Of a stretch of 64,000 nt of DNA, positions 22,636 to 35,700 are shown piece by piece. A program made the translations under genes and the position numbers. Within the stretch, counting starts at the first letter, position 1. Each line of letters starts with the position of its first letter. Source of the DNA: Echinometra lucunter (Eukaryota > Echinodermata > Echinoidea > Camarodonta > Echinometridae); the NCBI GenBank assembly GCA_029962745.1, contig CM057158.1, forward strand, positions 15,739,173 to 15,803,172. Direction: 5' to 3'. A model generated the notes under the pieces. The model was not told the DNA's origin. It was given only the letters and a program-made list of their open reading frames with translations, and ran no database searches.

Positions 22636-24240
22636 GGGGGGTAGGTAAAGAGAGAATCAATATTGAGACCATACTAGCTCCATGTTAGGGCTTCCAAGTC
22701 TGAAGAAATAATTTCTCAATTATTTGTAATAAATGACAGAATACGTTTTAAAAGAGCAGGGAGAAAGCAGAAATAAAAATAACAAGGAATGAGAAAAGGA
22801 AAGAGAGAGAGGGAGACTGGAGAAAACACTCCTTTCCACATCACACTAATCAATGCAACTGCATATTACAAATGTGCACTGAAATACAAAAATTATATTT
22901 AATACTTCTTTAATTCACTCCAGTTTAAATGTATACTATTCCTTCAACAAAATGACTCAACAAAAACAAAAAAGATTAGAGAGCTACACAAATAGCAAGA
23001 ACAAAAATAAATCTGGACGATTCTTAGTCATTTTTCTATCATCATTAACCAATTGTACATCTTTGCATTGTTACAAGATAATGTTAAGTATTAGAGTATT
23101 TAGTAATTATTCATTTGTAGTTACGTATGAAACCAAAATAACCGATTAGAATAAATACCTCCCTGCATTATATCATTATCATGGGATTTCTCATGGCAAG
23201 GATGAACATAATTTTCTAATAAAAAAAAACCTAGGTAGATTTATGAGGGTGAAAGTTGGCTGTGACAAGTTACACCAGATCTCACAATGAACAGCAAACA
23301 TGATTCATTTCAATCTTAACTCAATCAAAATTTCCACAGAATTATTGGTGGAAAATAAATGAGCTCTTTCTGTCATAATGCTTCAAGTTAAGGTTATTTT
23401 GTGGAAACCCTTCCCCCCCCCCAAAAAAAAAAAAAAATTAATCCAACATACACACACACAAATAGTTCTTTTACTGTCTATACTGTAATAGTTTTAAAAA
23501 CAGGCAGCAATGAAAATAAGCTTGAAGTTGTTTTCAAAGGCAAAATTCAGTATTCAAGTAAATTGTGAGGAAATACATTTGTACAGGAAAAAAAAGCTTT
23601 TTGAAAAATTTAATTTTGAATGTATTTTCACCAGGATGAAAAGATCAGTAATGCAGCTGTATTCACCTAACCTAAAACTGACTAAATTATCATTTATTTC
23701 TTTGTTTTTTTAACACTAAAGTTAGTCCTAAAGCAATACAATAAACATAATTTGGATGTTGCACATAATTTGTAATTAATCCTAATTTCAGCAAATGATA
23801 GAGAGGTAATATCTGAAAGAAAATTCAATTTCATATCCTTTTTTGTTTTGTGTTGTTTACCAGCTCACTTCAGTTGTTTCTATTCTCTGCCCAATCATAA
23901 ATTTTTGCTGTAGAATACTAGTAATTATAATTATAAATATATATCTATATTCTAAGCATTGATCCCACTTTTTGTCCTTTCTTTTTCTATTTCACATAAA
24001 TCTATAGGACATATATTTTTGTGTCTACAAAATGCACATATTTTGCAAGAGTTGGTGACAATACACTACTACACAGATTCAGTCATCCCCGGGAATGAAC
24101 CTGATTTTTTAAGGTTCTTTTTAATGCTCATTGTGAATTAATAGAGTGTAAAGCCATTCTTGACCGTTAAATGAAGCAGGTGTACATTTACATACATGTA
24201 AAGTTGAACTTGAAATAATTGGCTACAAACTATAAAAAAA
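20949..24240. other. 3' flank / convergent intergenic region
   Basis: No coding gene supported. An AATAAA within AT-rich DNA near 22196 could end a long 3'UTR of the zinc-finger gene, but this is only a motif. The rest contains a GA microsatellite (22585-22632) and AT-rich sequence. Confidence 0.4.
22585..22632. repeat. (GA)n microsatellite
   Basis: About 24 GA units, followed by a G-run. Confidence 0.95.
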
Positions 24241-24272
24241 ACTAGATGAATCTTCGACCACGCGTGGTCGAA

Positions 24273-25263
24273 TTTTATGCCTCCGCCATTACCAGATCAG
24301 AAATAAATGGCACTTCATTTTGCTTTATTTTCATTTATACAATGACATCTTTGACCTTGACCTTTGACCTTGTGACCCCCAAATCTAATGAGAGTATTGC
24401 CCTTTCCATATGCATACATGAGCCAAGTTTGTTCAACCGTCAAATGGTTACTGAGTTATCACAAGAATGAACCATTTCTATGTACATAATGACCTCTATG
24501 ACCTTTGACCTTGACCTTGAGACCCCAAAATCTAATGAGATCATTGTCCCTTCCATATGCATACATGAGCCAAGTTTGAAGCCAATCTGTCAAATGGTTC
24601 TTAAGTTATCGCGAGAACGAGCCATTTTTAAGTGTATTATTACCTCTATGACCTTGACCTTTGACCTTGAGACTCCAAAATCTAAGCAGATAATTGTCCC
24701 TCCCATATGCATACCTGTGCCAAAGTTTGAGGTTGATCGGTCAAATGGTTGTTGAGTTATGCTGAAAACGAACCATTTCTATGTACATAATGACCTCTAT
24801 GACCTTTGACCTTTGACCTTGTGACCCCAAAATCTAATCAGATCATTGTCCCTTCCATGTGCATACATGAGCCAAGTTTGAAGCCAATCTGTCAAATGGT
24901 TCTTAAGTTATCGCGAGAACGAGCCATTTTTATGTGTATTATTAGCTCTATGACCTTGACCTTTGACCTTGAGACTCCAAAATCTAATCAGATCATTGTC
25001 CCTCCCATATGCATACCTGAGCCAAGTTTGAAGTTGATCCGTCAAACGGTTCTTAAGTTATCGCGAGAACGAAAACGGGACGGACGGACGGACGGACGGA
25101 CAGCCGTACGGACGGACGGACGGACGGACGGACGGACGGACGGACGGACGGACGGACGGACGGACGGACGGACGGACGGACGGACGGACGGACGGACGGA
25201 CGGACGGACGACCCGAAAACATAATGCCTCCGGCAACCACCTATGGTGGGCGGAGGCATAAAA
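24273..25263. mobile_element. TIR element carrying a ~150-bp half-site array and a GGAC satellite
   Basis: A perfect 15-bp terminal inverted repeat (ttttatgcctccgcc at 24273-24287, ggcggaggcataaaa at 25249-25263) brackets five units of about 147-151 bp. TGACCT-type half-site clusters begin at 24352, 24499, 24649, 24800 and 24951. A run of about 33 GGAC/ACGG units (25078-25209) follows. The related ends of the 20428-20761 element suggest one family. No transposase is present. Confidence 0.8.
25078..25209. repeat. (GGAC)n tandem repeat
   Basis: Tetranucleotide array interrupted once by agccgt; yields spurious Arg-Pro-Ser-Val and Asp-Gly-Arg-Thr frames. Confidence 0.97.
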
Positions 25264-25885
25264 ACTTAGAAGAGTTGAAAAGGCGATAGATGGATGGATG
25301 ATTTAGGTTTAACGACACTATCAACACAGTTGTGTCATTTAGAGGCTGCCACTGGTACCATTTTACTAATAAGTGCAGCCATAGAGTAAACTTTACGCAT
25401 CTCAGTATCTTACAAAATGCGCATTTCCGTATTTCATTGTATCCTAGCTCTTTATGTGCAAGATGATCGAGTAATAATTTATTATCACAGTAATACAGGA
25501 GCATGCCTGGTTATGTGGAGCCAGTTAACCAATTTAATGTACCCACTTTCTAAAATCCCTCATACCTGGTATATTAATACATTTTACATGGTGCACTATA
25601 TATATACATGTACATAATCAATCAGCATTGAAAACATATTCAGAATGAACAAAAAGCTTAGCAATTTATATGCACAAGTCAAATCTCATTCATTATAAGC
25701 ATTTCAATATATTGCATTGATAATTAAGTCTGAAAAATGTACAATGACAGAAAAAAAATGATGAAAAATATAACTCTTATAATATTCAGAAATTCTGTAT
25801 ACCATAAGCCTCAAAATCAGCCAAGAGATAACATATAAATGTAATTCAAAATAGTAATACAATCCCTGATTTTTATCAGAAATTT

Positions 25886-25907
25886 GAAAAAAAAAAAAAA
25901 AAAAAAA
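25886..25907. repeat. Poly-A run
   Basis: About 21 A, possibly a retroposed tail; no adjacent element recognised. Confidence 0.8.
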
Positions 25908-26482
25908 GCTACATGCAATAAGCTTTAAGTCCCCTAAAATCAAACAAATGTGTAGTTTACTGTCATCCATCCAGAATAGAAATGATCATTTCTTGCTATG
26001 AACTTACTTGGGGAGATTCTATGTGTTATATCTCAAAATGTTGGTTATATCTCCTAAAATCTTAATGCAGTCTGTAAAGTGTGTGATGGGCCTACATTAT
26101 TAAATAAATCTTGGCAAATTTATACCTAGACTTCTAAATATTCATTTCTTCAAAATAACAATTAAGTTATGGCATGATGACCTATGTGTACTTCTCTATA
26201 TTGCATTGCAAAGAAATATTAATCTACAATGTAAATGAACAGGTTTACAAGATGATGATGATTCCAACACATCACAGAGACTTGGAAAATCCATCAACAA
26301 TGGTAATTTCATTTTTCCTTTATGCAAAGCATGATGGCATACATGCAAATGGAACATTTACAGACCAATATCTGTTGCAAGACAGGCCAATAATGGAAAA
26401 AAAATAATCAATAATTTATAAATCAATAATGTAATAGAGAAATAATCTCTCCACTGTGATATTCATGAGTCAGTCCAGCTAC

Positions 26483-26774
26483 TCAGATAGGCCTCTGTTG
26501 TTGCTGCAGTCTACGTAGGGCAGCCTCTAGGGCAGCAGCCCTGACCCTCTGTCTCTCATCACCTACCGCATTCCCCTCCGTCGTACGGAAAAACAGACGC
26601 GGCTGGCTCATGGATGGGTTGATGGAGGTCGAGCCTTGAGCCGGCCTTGTCACTGATGCTTCATAGCTTTCTGAAGTTGAGGGAAAAGACATCGCTGATG
26701 ATGACGCATGCGAATACGATGTGCCTGGCTGCGTCTCGGATGACGACTCTCTCAACTGCTTTTCTTGGAATTTT
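26483..26774 (-). CDS. AMFR: AMFR exon 15 (VIM, stop)
   Basis: Encodes KFQEKQLRES..., a Ser-rich stretch and the C-terminal RQRVRAAALEAALRRLQQQQ motif. The Arg/Ala-rich helix resembles the VCP-interacting motif of gp78. TGA at 26483-26485. Confidence 0.92.
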
Positions 26775-29700
26775 CTGATAAACAAAGACAGAATAGATAT
26801 CTATCACATGCAATCTACATTTTAGAGTTTTTTCTCACCAAGGGTCGGTAAAATAGTTATACATAAATGAATGATGGAATTAATGATGACTTACCAATAC
26901 TTTTTTAAAAATTCAGCATGAAAAATGGTTAAAAACTCTCCATTTGTCTTTCTCTCTTTTACTCTTTCTCCTCATCTTATCTCTTTCCCTATCTCTCTCT
27001 CTCTGTCTCATTCTTTCTTTCTCTCTCTCTCTCTCTGGCTCACTTTGTTTCTCTGTTGCTAGTCTTATCTTTCTCACCTCCTGGCTTGTTGTAAAAGTTT
27101 TTCTTTCCGCTGTCTAAGGATTGCTTCTCTTTCTGAAGATGATTTTGAAAACCGACTAGAATAACTCGGGAAACCACTGCTAACATCAGTATCTTGAGCT
27201 TCAGCGGTAGAATCTGTGTTGGATGCCCTATTAAAATGGAGAGAAATAACCAGCAATCAGAGAATGGATCAAAAACAAACTGTCATCATATCATGCCCAG
27301 CCTTGTAATCTATCAAAAAAGAAAATCCATTGGCAAATGCAGTTTTCAACATCATAAAAAAAATGGAAGTTGAATGAAAAAAATAATTACAAATAGTTTA
27401 AGCATCATTCAAGAATGCTTCATTAGTCTTCAGGAGTGAAAGCTCAAGGATGTGAAGGTACCAATATAAAGTAAAACACTCTATCAACTCTTTATCAAAA
27501 GACAAAGGGTTTTAATCTGTGCCAGAACAGCATTTCCACAGACAAAGCACTTCATCTACCAGTGTAGTACGTAGGTACCTGTCAGGACTTGTCCCATGCA
27601 ATGCACTCACAATGCACTAATAACGGTTCCTGAAGCCACAGAGTCATGGTAAATTTTCGAAAGCTTTTATGAATCACAAAGAGAGTATCAAGATCTGACG
27701 TGTGTTACACAAAATCAGAATATCGTTATCATCATTATAGAGGACAACACCACTGTCATGAAAACTTACCCACTGTGTGGCCTTGTCCAATTAGCAGCGT
27801 TATCCTCTGAACCTTCCAACTCTCTGATGACATCACTTGACCCCTCTCCTTCCCTGTCATCCTCTCCTTCCCTCGGTTGCCTGGCTTGTCTGTAGAGTAG
27901 GCCACCATCTTCCTCTCTGTCGTCTGTTTGATTTGGTTGGAAGGCTTGGAAGGATCCTGGAGGCACTTGGTCTGCTGGGTCTGTACCATCAGGGTTGTTA
28001 TCACCAACCATTCCCATTGTTGTCTGGTTCAGATAGAAAGGCAGAGCTCTCTTAGCATCTAAATGATATTCCCTTAAAATATCTTTCTATGGAATGATTT
28101 TCTACCCTCCTACCTCCCCAAGCCATGAAATGAAATCAAATTTCTTATTGCCAAACCTTATGAATGTGATGACTAAGTTACAAATCAAAATCAGAACTTA
28201 CTTTTCATTGAGTCCTGTTAAGTTTGGATTTTGATTTATAACTGTGTCATTATTGAACTTAGACTTTCATGATCTTATGTATGTCAGTACATACACTTTC
28301 TGCCTTAATTTCTTCAAGAAGCCAACTCTCAACTGTAAAAAGAAATTTCATGATAGCTTTAATAAGCTGTGAAGTTTGTTCAAATTCAGTGCATTGCTGA
28401 CATATTCATTTCAATGGAACACTAATTTTTCCATAAATCTCATCACAATTTCAATGGCTCTGATGAAATCAATGGACAAGAACAATATTTCATGGTTGAA
28501 TTTCATACAACTGGCAATTAACGCTTTAATTTATTTTTAGCACCGACACAAATCATCTATTTCCAAAACAACAGTACATCCAGCCCCATCATAAGGGCAT
28601 TTCTTCTTAAACATAGATTGAAATTGACTGACCACTCTCCCTTCCAGTATGTTATCAACTGTGAGCTCAATGGATCTTGTCACACGAAGGTCTTCCAGGA
28701 TGGCTCTCATAGGAACGTTGGGGAACATCGCACTCACTTGTCTGGCCTGAAAATTCAAAAAAAGGTTTGTTTTTTATCACATCTGCTATTACAGTGAAAG
28801 GACATTTGCAGGACAGTGTCTATCTTGTCAACTATGCTACATAAAGATAAAGTTACCATGATGCAGCAAATGCAAACTATTTATATCTCAGTTCAAAGTT
28901 ACATACTCCGTGATCTCCACAACTCAAATATCCCAAAACAAAGTGTTCAAGGCTGATTCTCATTATTCCTTCTCCATACTTCAAAGTGGATTTCACCTTT
29001 AAACATGCTCCAGGTGAAAATCTACAATGACTGTATGCACAGACCACGTAAGTCCCTCGTCTGGCAGCCACAGAGTTTAGCCTGACTTACCATATTGTCC
29101 AGCTGCGAGGTATGAGCTGCTTGAGGTCCAACCACATGGGCATGGGTCACTTCAACTGAAAAACTGGGAAGCCAACTGAAAATACGGGATCCTGCGACAG
29201 AAAAAAAACAACAACTTGAACAAGTTGACCACTGAATTCTGTCATTCCTCCTAGGCTTAACCAATTAGCAGGCTGGTTCAGATATGAGGCTACATAGCCC
29301 TGCAAAATTTTTAGTGTTCAGATATGGTGGGACAAACCAGCCCCCTTACTTTAATGAACACGCATTAACGCGTCAACATTCAAATAAAAGAGAGTTTTGT
29401 CAAAAACAAACTCATCATGACATCATATTTTGTGCTCACTGTTTGAGATCTTGATTGGTCCAAAGCTATTTGCAGCCAGGTGACAAAAAAGCGGCAACAC
29501 TCTTCTTTGTCTCCTCATACCTCAAGTTGTACACTAACAAGGCGTTTGCGATGTTGTGTCTCGCCCACTTGTGAAAATAACTAGAAATATCGCGATCTGT
29601 GATGGCACACAACAGAACTGTATCGAAAGCTCATTGTGAAATAACTGGGATGGAATAACATTTGATAAAATATGAGAAGGGTTTTTTATGAAATGGTACT

Positions 29701-32662
29701 GCATTTTCACGTGCATGTACTTTCCCTGCTTCTACTCTCATCCCTCTGATATGAGTAACATTGTATGATTGATATTTTACATGTGTGGAGTTGAAAAGTG
29801 TTTGTGGTTGTAGTGTAGCTGAGGGCTGCAGATGATGTAGTGTGATAATGAGCTTATAATTTAGAGAAAAGAAATACGAGAACAGTTATGTTTTGTTAAG
29901 AAGAAGGGTTAGTGAGTAAAATCTTTTATGGTATATTGAATACTGCCACAGGAAAAAAAAAAAGCATGCATAAAATTGAAGAGAACAGAAAACTGATCCC
30001 TCAGCCACTTTGCACTGAGTATTTATGTATAGTTTTAATATTCTTTCAAGTGCAAAATGTTGCCTGGCACCCGCAAGATAGACGCGGATAACCTGTCAGG
30101 GGTAAATTGACTAATTAGATAGAGGTTAAAGGCAGCATTTTGTTAATAATTAGTAAAAAGCATGCCTGAAATTGATGAGAACACCAGATTTGAATGCTGA
30201 ACATAATAATTGTAATATGGTATGCATGTAAATTGAGTTTGTGGGAGAGAAACATAAGACCAAAATTTGTTGAAGAAGAATTAGTGAGTAAAACCTTTTA
30301 TGGAAATTGAATACTGAATGTAACATTAACAATAAAAAGCATGCATAAAACTGAAGAGAAGACAAAACATTGTGATCGCTCAGCCACTTTGCACCGAGTA
30401 TTTATGTATAGTTGTACTATTCTTTCAAGTGCAAAATGTTGCCCGGCACCCACGACATGGACGCGGATCACAAATCATATTATTCACAGCATTTGTTTTT
30501 GTTTAGTAATAAGACTTCACACTTCATACAAGAATAATGTATGACCATTTGCTTATTATGTTGGAGGTGTACTAGTAATATTTTGACATGTAATGACCTT
30601 TGACCTGACCATGTGACCTCTGACTGGACCATAACATGCAGGTCCCCTTAGTGCATCTACAACCCAAGTTTGATAGATAAGTGTCACATGGTTGCAGAGT
30701 TTTGTGTCATAAGAGAGTCTTGCACGTAAACTTTAATGTTTGACCTGAAATGACCTTTGACCTTACCATGTGACCTATGACTGGACCATAACATGCAGGT
30801 CCCCTTAGTGCATCGACAACCCAAGTTTGATAGATAAGTGTCACACGGTTGCAGAGTTTTGAGTCATAAGAGAGTCTTGCACGTAAACTTCAACGTTTGA
30901 CCTGAAATGACCTTTGACCTTACCATGTGACCTCTGACTGGACCATAACATGCAGGTCCCCTCAGTGCATCTACAACCCAAGTTTGGTTGAAAAGTGAGT
31001 CACGGTTGCAAAGTTATGTGTGATAAGAGAGTCTTGCACGTCAACTTTAACATTTGACCTGAAATGACCTTTGACCTTATCATGTGACCTCTGACTGGAC
31101 AATAAGATGCAGGTCCCCTTAGTGCATCTACAACCCAAGTTTGATTGAACAGTGTCACACAGTTGCAGAGTTTTGTGTCATAAGAGAGTCTTGCACGTAA
31201 ATTTTAACGTTTGACCTAAAATGACCTTTGACCTTACCATGTGACCTCTGACTAGAGCATAACATGCAGGTCCGCTTAGGGCATCTACAACCCAAGTTTG
31301 GTTGAAAAGTGAGTCACGGTTGCAGAGTTTTGTGTCATAAGAGAGTCTTGCACGTAAACTTTAACGTTTGACCTGAAATGACCTTTGACCTTACCATGTG
31401 ACCTCTGACTGGACCATAACATGCAGGTCCCCTTAGTGCATCTACAACCCAAGTTTGGTTGAAAAGTGAGTCACGGTTGCCAAGTTATCTTTCATAACGT
31501 TTGTGACGGACGGACGGACGACGGACGGACGACGGACGGACGACATTTGGATCCCTTAGTCTCGCCTTCACCTCCGGTGGGCGAGACAAAAATGTTGCAG
31601 GGATTTGTTGCGGGGATTTGTCTCCTCATATCTGAACAAGTCTTAATGCCACAAGCATTGGGCTGCCATTGTCAACTCTAGGCACAAGTACCATATGTAT
31701 GTACCATACGAACCAAACAATTTGGCATTCCTGGGTTTTGATCCATAGCCAGTAAAGAGTTAATAAAGGACTCACTAGGTTTATTAGGTAATGGGGTGAC
31801 ATGCTATGGTATGTGAATTAACAGTGGACGCAATTCACTTTGAAGTAATATCAACAAAATCTCATGATTGCAAAATGGTAACTTTTTCAAGGCTCATGCC
31901 CTAAATATTCGTCGAGTCATCACATACGGGTGCATAGTGATATTGGAAACCAAATGGAAAGATATCCCCTAAGCAAAATCACTATTTCATGTCTGCAAAC
32001 AACTGCCTAACTTTCTGCCCACTGCGAGCAATTTGAGTACCACCCTATCAGGTTGCTTTCACTATGCAATGTTCTGTGGGGTGTTTCATAAAGTTAAGCA
32101 TGATTTTACGAATGACTTGAACATAAAGTGTAAAATGGAATGCCCAAAAGTTTTCCTGATCTTTTAACAAAGTGTGACTGCATTTCCCATAATCTCAGTT
32201 AAAGTGTGGCAAAAAATATACTTTGCAATAAAAATGCTTATGAACAATAGTAATGTTAATCTACATAGAGCTGCATATTTCACATTTAGCTGATGTGATT
32301 TATAATGATTGAGAATCTCCTTAGCTTGCCATATTAAAGTCATTTGTAAAGTCATTCGTAACTTTACAGCTAGCTTTATAAAATACCCCCCCCCCCCCCC
32401 CCGAAGTCTTGGAGTACCAGTATTGAGATGCATACTCACCATCAAAGTGAAAGAAGTGGTTTCTGAGATTGAGTGGTTGGTTTGGTCTAGCCTCTCCCCC
32501 TCCCATCATAGCAGCCGGGTTAGGTCTGCCACCATGCCCCGGTGTAGCAGGACCCCGCCCTGGGGTGGGGCGGGATGGGGTAGACTGGATGTTGAGTGAC
32601 TGACGACAGGTAGGACAGGAGGTCTCATGCTCTAGCCAGGATCGCAGACAGGCACTGATCAT

Positions 32663-32711
<49 letters not shown>

Positions 32712-35700
32712 GAGCACAAGAGGGTGGGGTATTAAAAGAATTAATCACTGTTTGATTAAAAATGAACTCTGTGTACACATGCCATAATTTATTCAAATAG
32801 CAAATCATTTACATTCACAATTCATCATAATGACACAATTTTTAAAATTTTACCTGATGCATACAAATTTTCAGCACAATAGTGTGGAACACAAAGTGCC
32901 TCTTCCATTTCATAGTCCTTTTTTTTTTTCAAACTTAAGCAGATTTTTGTTATTCGTTTTTCAATGCAAAAGAATAGTAGAGGCATTTTTCCTGAAATTT
33001 GAAGTTTCAGATATCGAATTAAAAAACGGTAACTTCACAATCACATCAAATAAACATATAAACATAATCAATGAATTCGAAAGAACTTACTCATGGAAGA
33101 GATGACTGCATGGGAGTTTCCTTGCTCCTTTCAGTTCTTCCCAACATATGGCACAGTCATCATTGTTGGCTATGAGTTCCTCTTCAGTGGCTCTTGGGAA
33201 CCTATGAATAGTCCACAAACAAATGTATCATCAGTCACAACAGATGAATCAAATGGCTCTTTCTGAAGAACCATCACATCTTGGACATATATGAATGAAT
33301 GGAGGACATCTACATGTGCATTGCATAAATTCATATAAAGATTCTTTAAAACTAGGAACTCTTGCTTATCACACATGCGGTTCAGAATCCTGACAGTTTC
33401 ATGAAGCAACAACTGAATTTCAACGCTGAGTAGTTCTATCTTACAACGATTTCTTCCAGCAAAAACATCTCCTTCATCATGAAACATCACTCATTCAAAT
33501 TTCTCAAGGAAAAATAGGTAGGGTGAATTTTTACAGTATCTCCTAAGAATTAAAATGATTCCTCACCTAGCTTCCATGTTAGCTACCACCCTCCTGTAGT
33601 TCCTATGTCTCTGGACTCTATGTTTGATCTCATAGTAGAGATGCCTTAGCTACGATTTCTTCCAGCAAAAATATCTCCTGCATCATGAAACATCACTCAT
33701 TCAAATTTCTCAAGGAAAAATAGGTAGGGTGAATTTTCACAGTATCTCCTAAGAATTAAAATGATTCCTCACCTAGCTTCCATGTTAGCTACCACCCTCC
33801 TGTAGTTCCTATGTCTCTGGACTCTACGTTGGATCTCATAGTAGAGATGCCTTAGCTGCATACAGATCAACAGGCTTGCCATACTCAGGAATACATTCAC
33901 CCACAACTTTACAAAAAAGAATAGAGTGTAAAATATGTAAGCATACAAATCAACAGGCTTACCATACTCAGTAATACATTCACCCACAACTTTACAAAAA
34001 AGAATAGAGTGTAAAATATGTAAGCATACAGATCAACAGGCTTACCATACTCAGGAATACATTCACCCACAACTTTACAAAAAAGAATAGAGTGTAAAAT
34101 ATGTAAGCATACAGATCAACAGGCTTACCATACTCAGGAATACATTCACCCACAACTTTACAAAAAAGAATAGAGTGTAAAATATGTAAGCATACAGATC
34201 AACAGGCTTGCCATACTCAGGAATACATTCACCCACAACTTTACAAAAAAGAATAGAGTGTAACATATGATTTTGTGTTCATCAGAAGCACTTAATGCAC
34301 TTACTCTCCTAGACAGTAAAAATACTAAAATATAGAACATTTGATAAAGCAACTCCATCATCTATAAATTACAACTGTATCAGTATTTCTAAGCTAGTTC
34401 ATACAGTAGAAAGCAAGTTTTAAATAACTTACATTAAATTCCGGAAATCCTAAAGGCACAGAAAATATTAATAAATCACAAATTCTATGCATGTCATATC
34501 ACAAGTCAGGGCTTGCCTTTAACTTTTTTTTTAGGTAGCCAGCCGGGCCACTTGACTAGAAGGTTCAGGTGGCCAAATGGAATTTCAGGTGGCCCTGATA
34601 TTATTCTGCTAAGTGCTAAGATACATGCATACTAATACACAATGACATGTTAAGCTCTTGGGGATGGAGGGGAAGGGAGAGGGGAGGGGCTTTTTTCTTA
34701 CAATTGAAAAGGTAAGATTAAGAAACGGGCCTACTCTCATCTGAAGCTGAAAAATATTTTTATATGGCGTGTTTGATTGATAACAGCACACTCCCGGCCA
34801 AGTCATAAAAGTAGCTCGATCTATCCTCCCAGGGATCAGAGAATAACTCTTTTGTTTTGAGAGATTCAAAGACTAGAAAAAAGGGGACACCAGTGTGCAA
34901 CTGAGCATAATGCGATCTTTCCATGGATGCATGTCCCAATACGAACATTCTTTTTTGCAAAATAATATCCCTCCCCGTCGTAAGTAACTGAAGAAAAAGG
35001 AGATCAGAAGGAGGAAAAGGAGATGGACAAGGAGAATAATGAGAAGAATTTTTTTTTTTAAAGCAAGAAAGAAATGCAAAAATAAAGAAACATAAATAGA
35101 TAAATACAAGAGCCAGAAGCAGCATGTATAGGGATAAAACAGGAAAGGATGAAAAAAAAAGGATGAAAAAGAAAGGAAGAAATAATTAAAGACAAGAGCT
35201 GAAAGGAGATGTAGGGGAAAAGAAGGGAAGGAATAAATAAAGAAAAGAGTTGGAAGGAGATGTATGGATACAGACAAAATTTTTTTTTGGGGGGGGGGAA
35301 GAAAAAAGAATAAGAATTGGACAAAGAACAATCAAGAGAGGGAGAAGTGAAAAAAAAGAACAATAGAAAAGGGACAGGACGTGTACGTAGACGAAAATGA
35401 AAAAAAAAGAAGAGAGAGGAAAGAAGAAAATAAAAAGAGGGTAAGGAGAAAAGGGAAGAGAGATGGAAGAAAAAACCACGGATGAGGAAGAGGGAGATAA
35501 GGTAAAAAAAATTTAGAGAATTATGTCATTTGTGAATTAAGAGTGAGATCAAACGTTCCAAATACTTGGATCATTCATACACACAGACTATTTATTTTAT
35601 TTTCTGGTAAATATGATAATAATATATAAATATATCACGTTTAAAAAAAGCATCAAGTGCAAATTATAATACGTTCCAAGTGCCCAAATAACAGGCCTAC

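Larger units (their letters stand above)
29277..31637. mobile_element. 2.36-kb terminal-inverted-repeat element in AMFR intron 10
   Basis: gttcagatatgagg at 29277-29290 is the exact inverse of cctcatatctgaac at 31624-31637; the similarity continues imperfectly inward (ccctgca / tgcagg, gggacaaac / gagacaaaa). Inside are a duplicated ~200-bp block (29901-30100 and 30273-30470) and the 157-bp array (30570-31500) that ends in short GGAC repeats. No ORF of note, no target-site duplication seen. Confidence 0.6.

Noticed and set aside
25042..25261. Asp-Gly-Arg-Thr and Arg-Pro-Ser-Val repeat proteins
   Set aside because: Direct translation of the GGAC tetranucleotide array.
30570..31500. CRISPR-like repeat array
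   Set aside because: The regular 157-bp units are homogeneous along their length with no unique spacers, and the genome is eukaryotic.
33769..34361. Small multi-hydrophobic proteins in the 83-bp array
   Set aside because: The frames are repeated fragments of AMFR exon 8 read into intron sequence, each with a stop in the next unit.
34873..35479. Phe/Leu/Ser-rich membrane-like frames on the minus strand
   Set aside because: They come from a purine-rich strand within a transposon; all three frames look alike.
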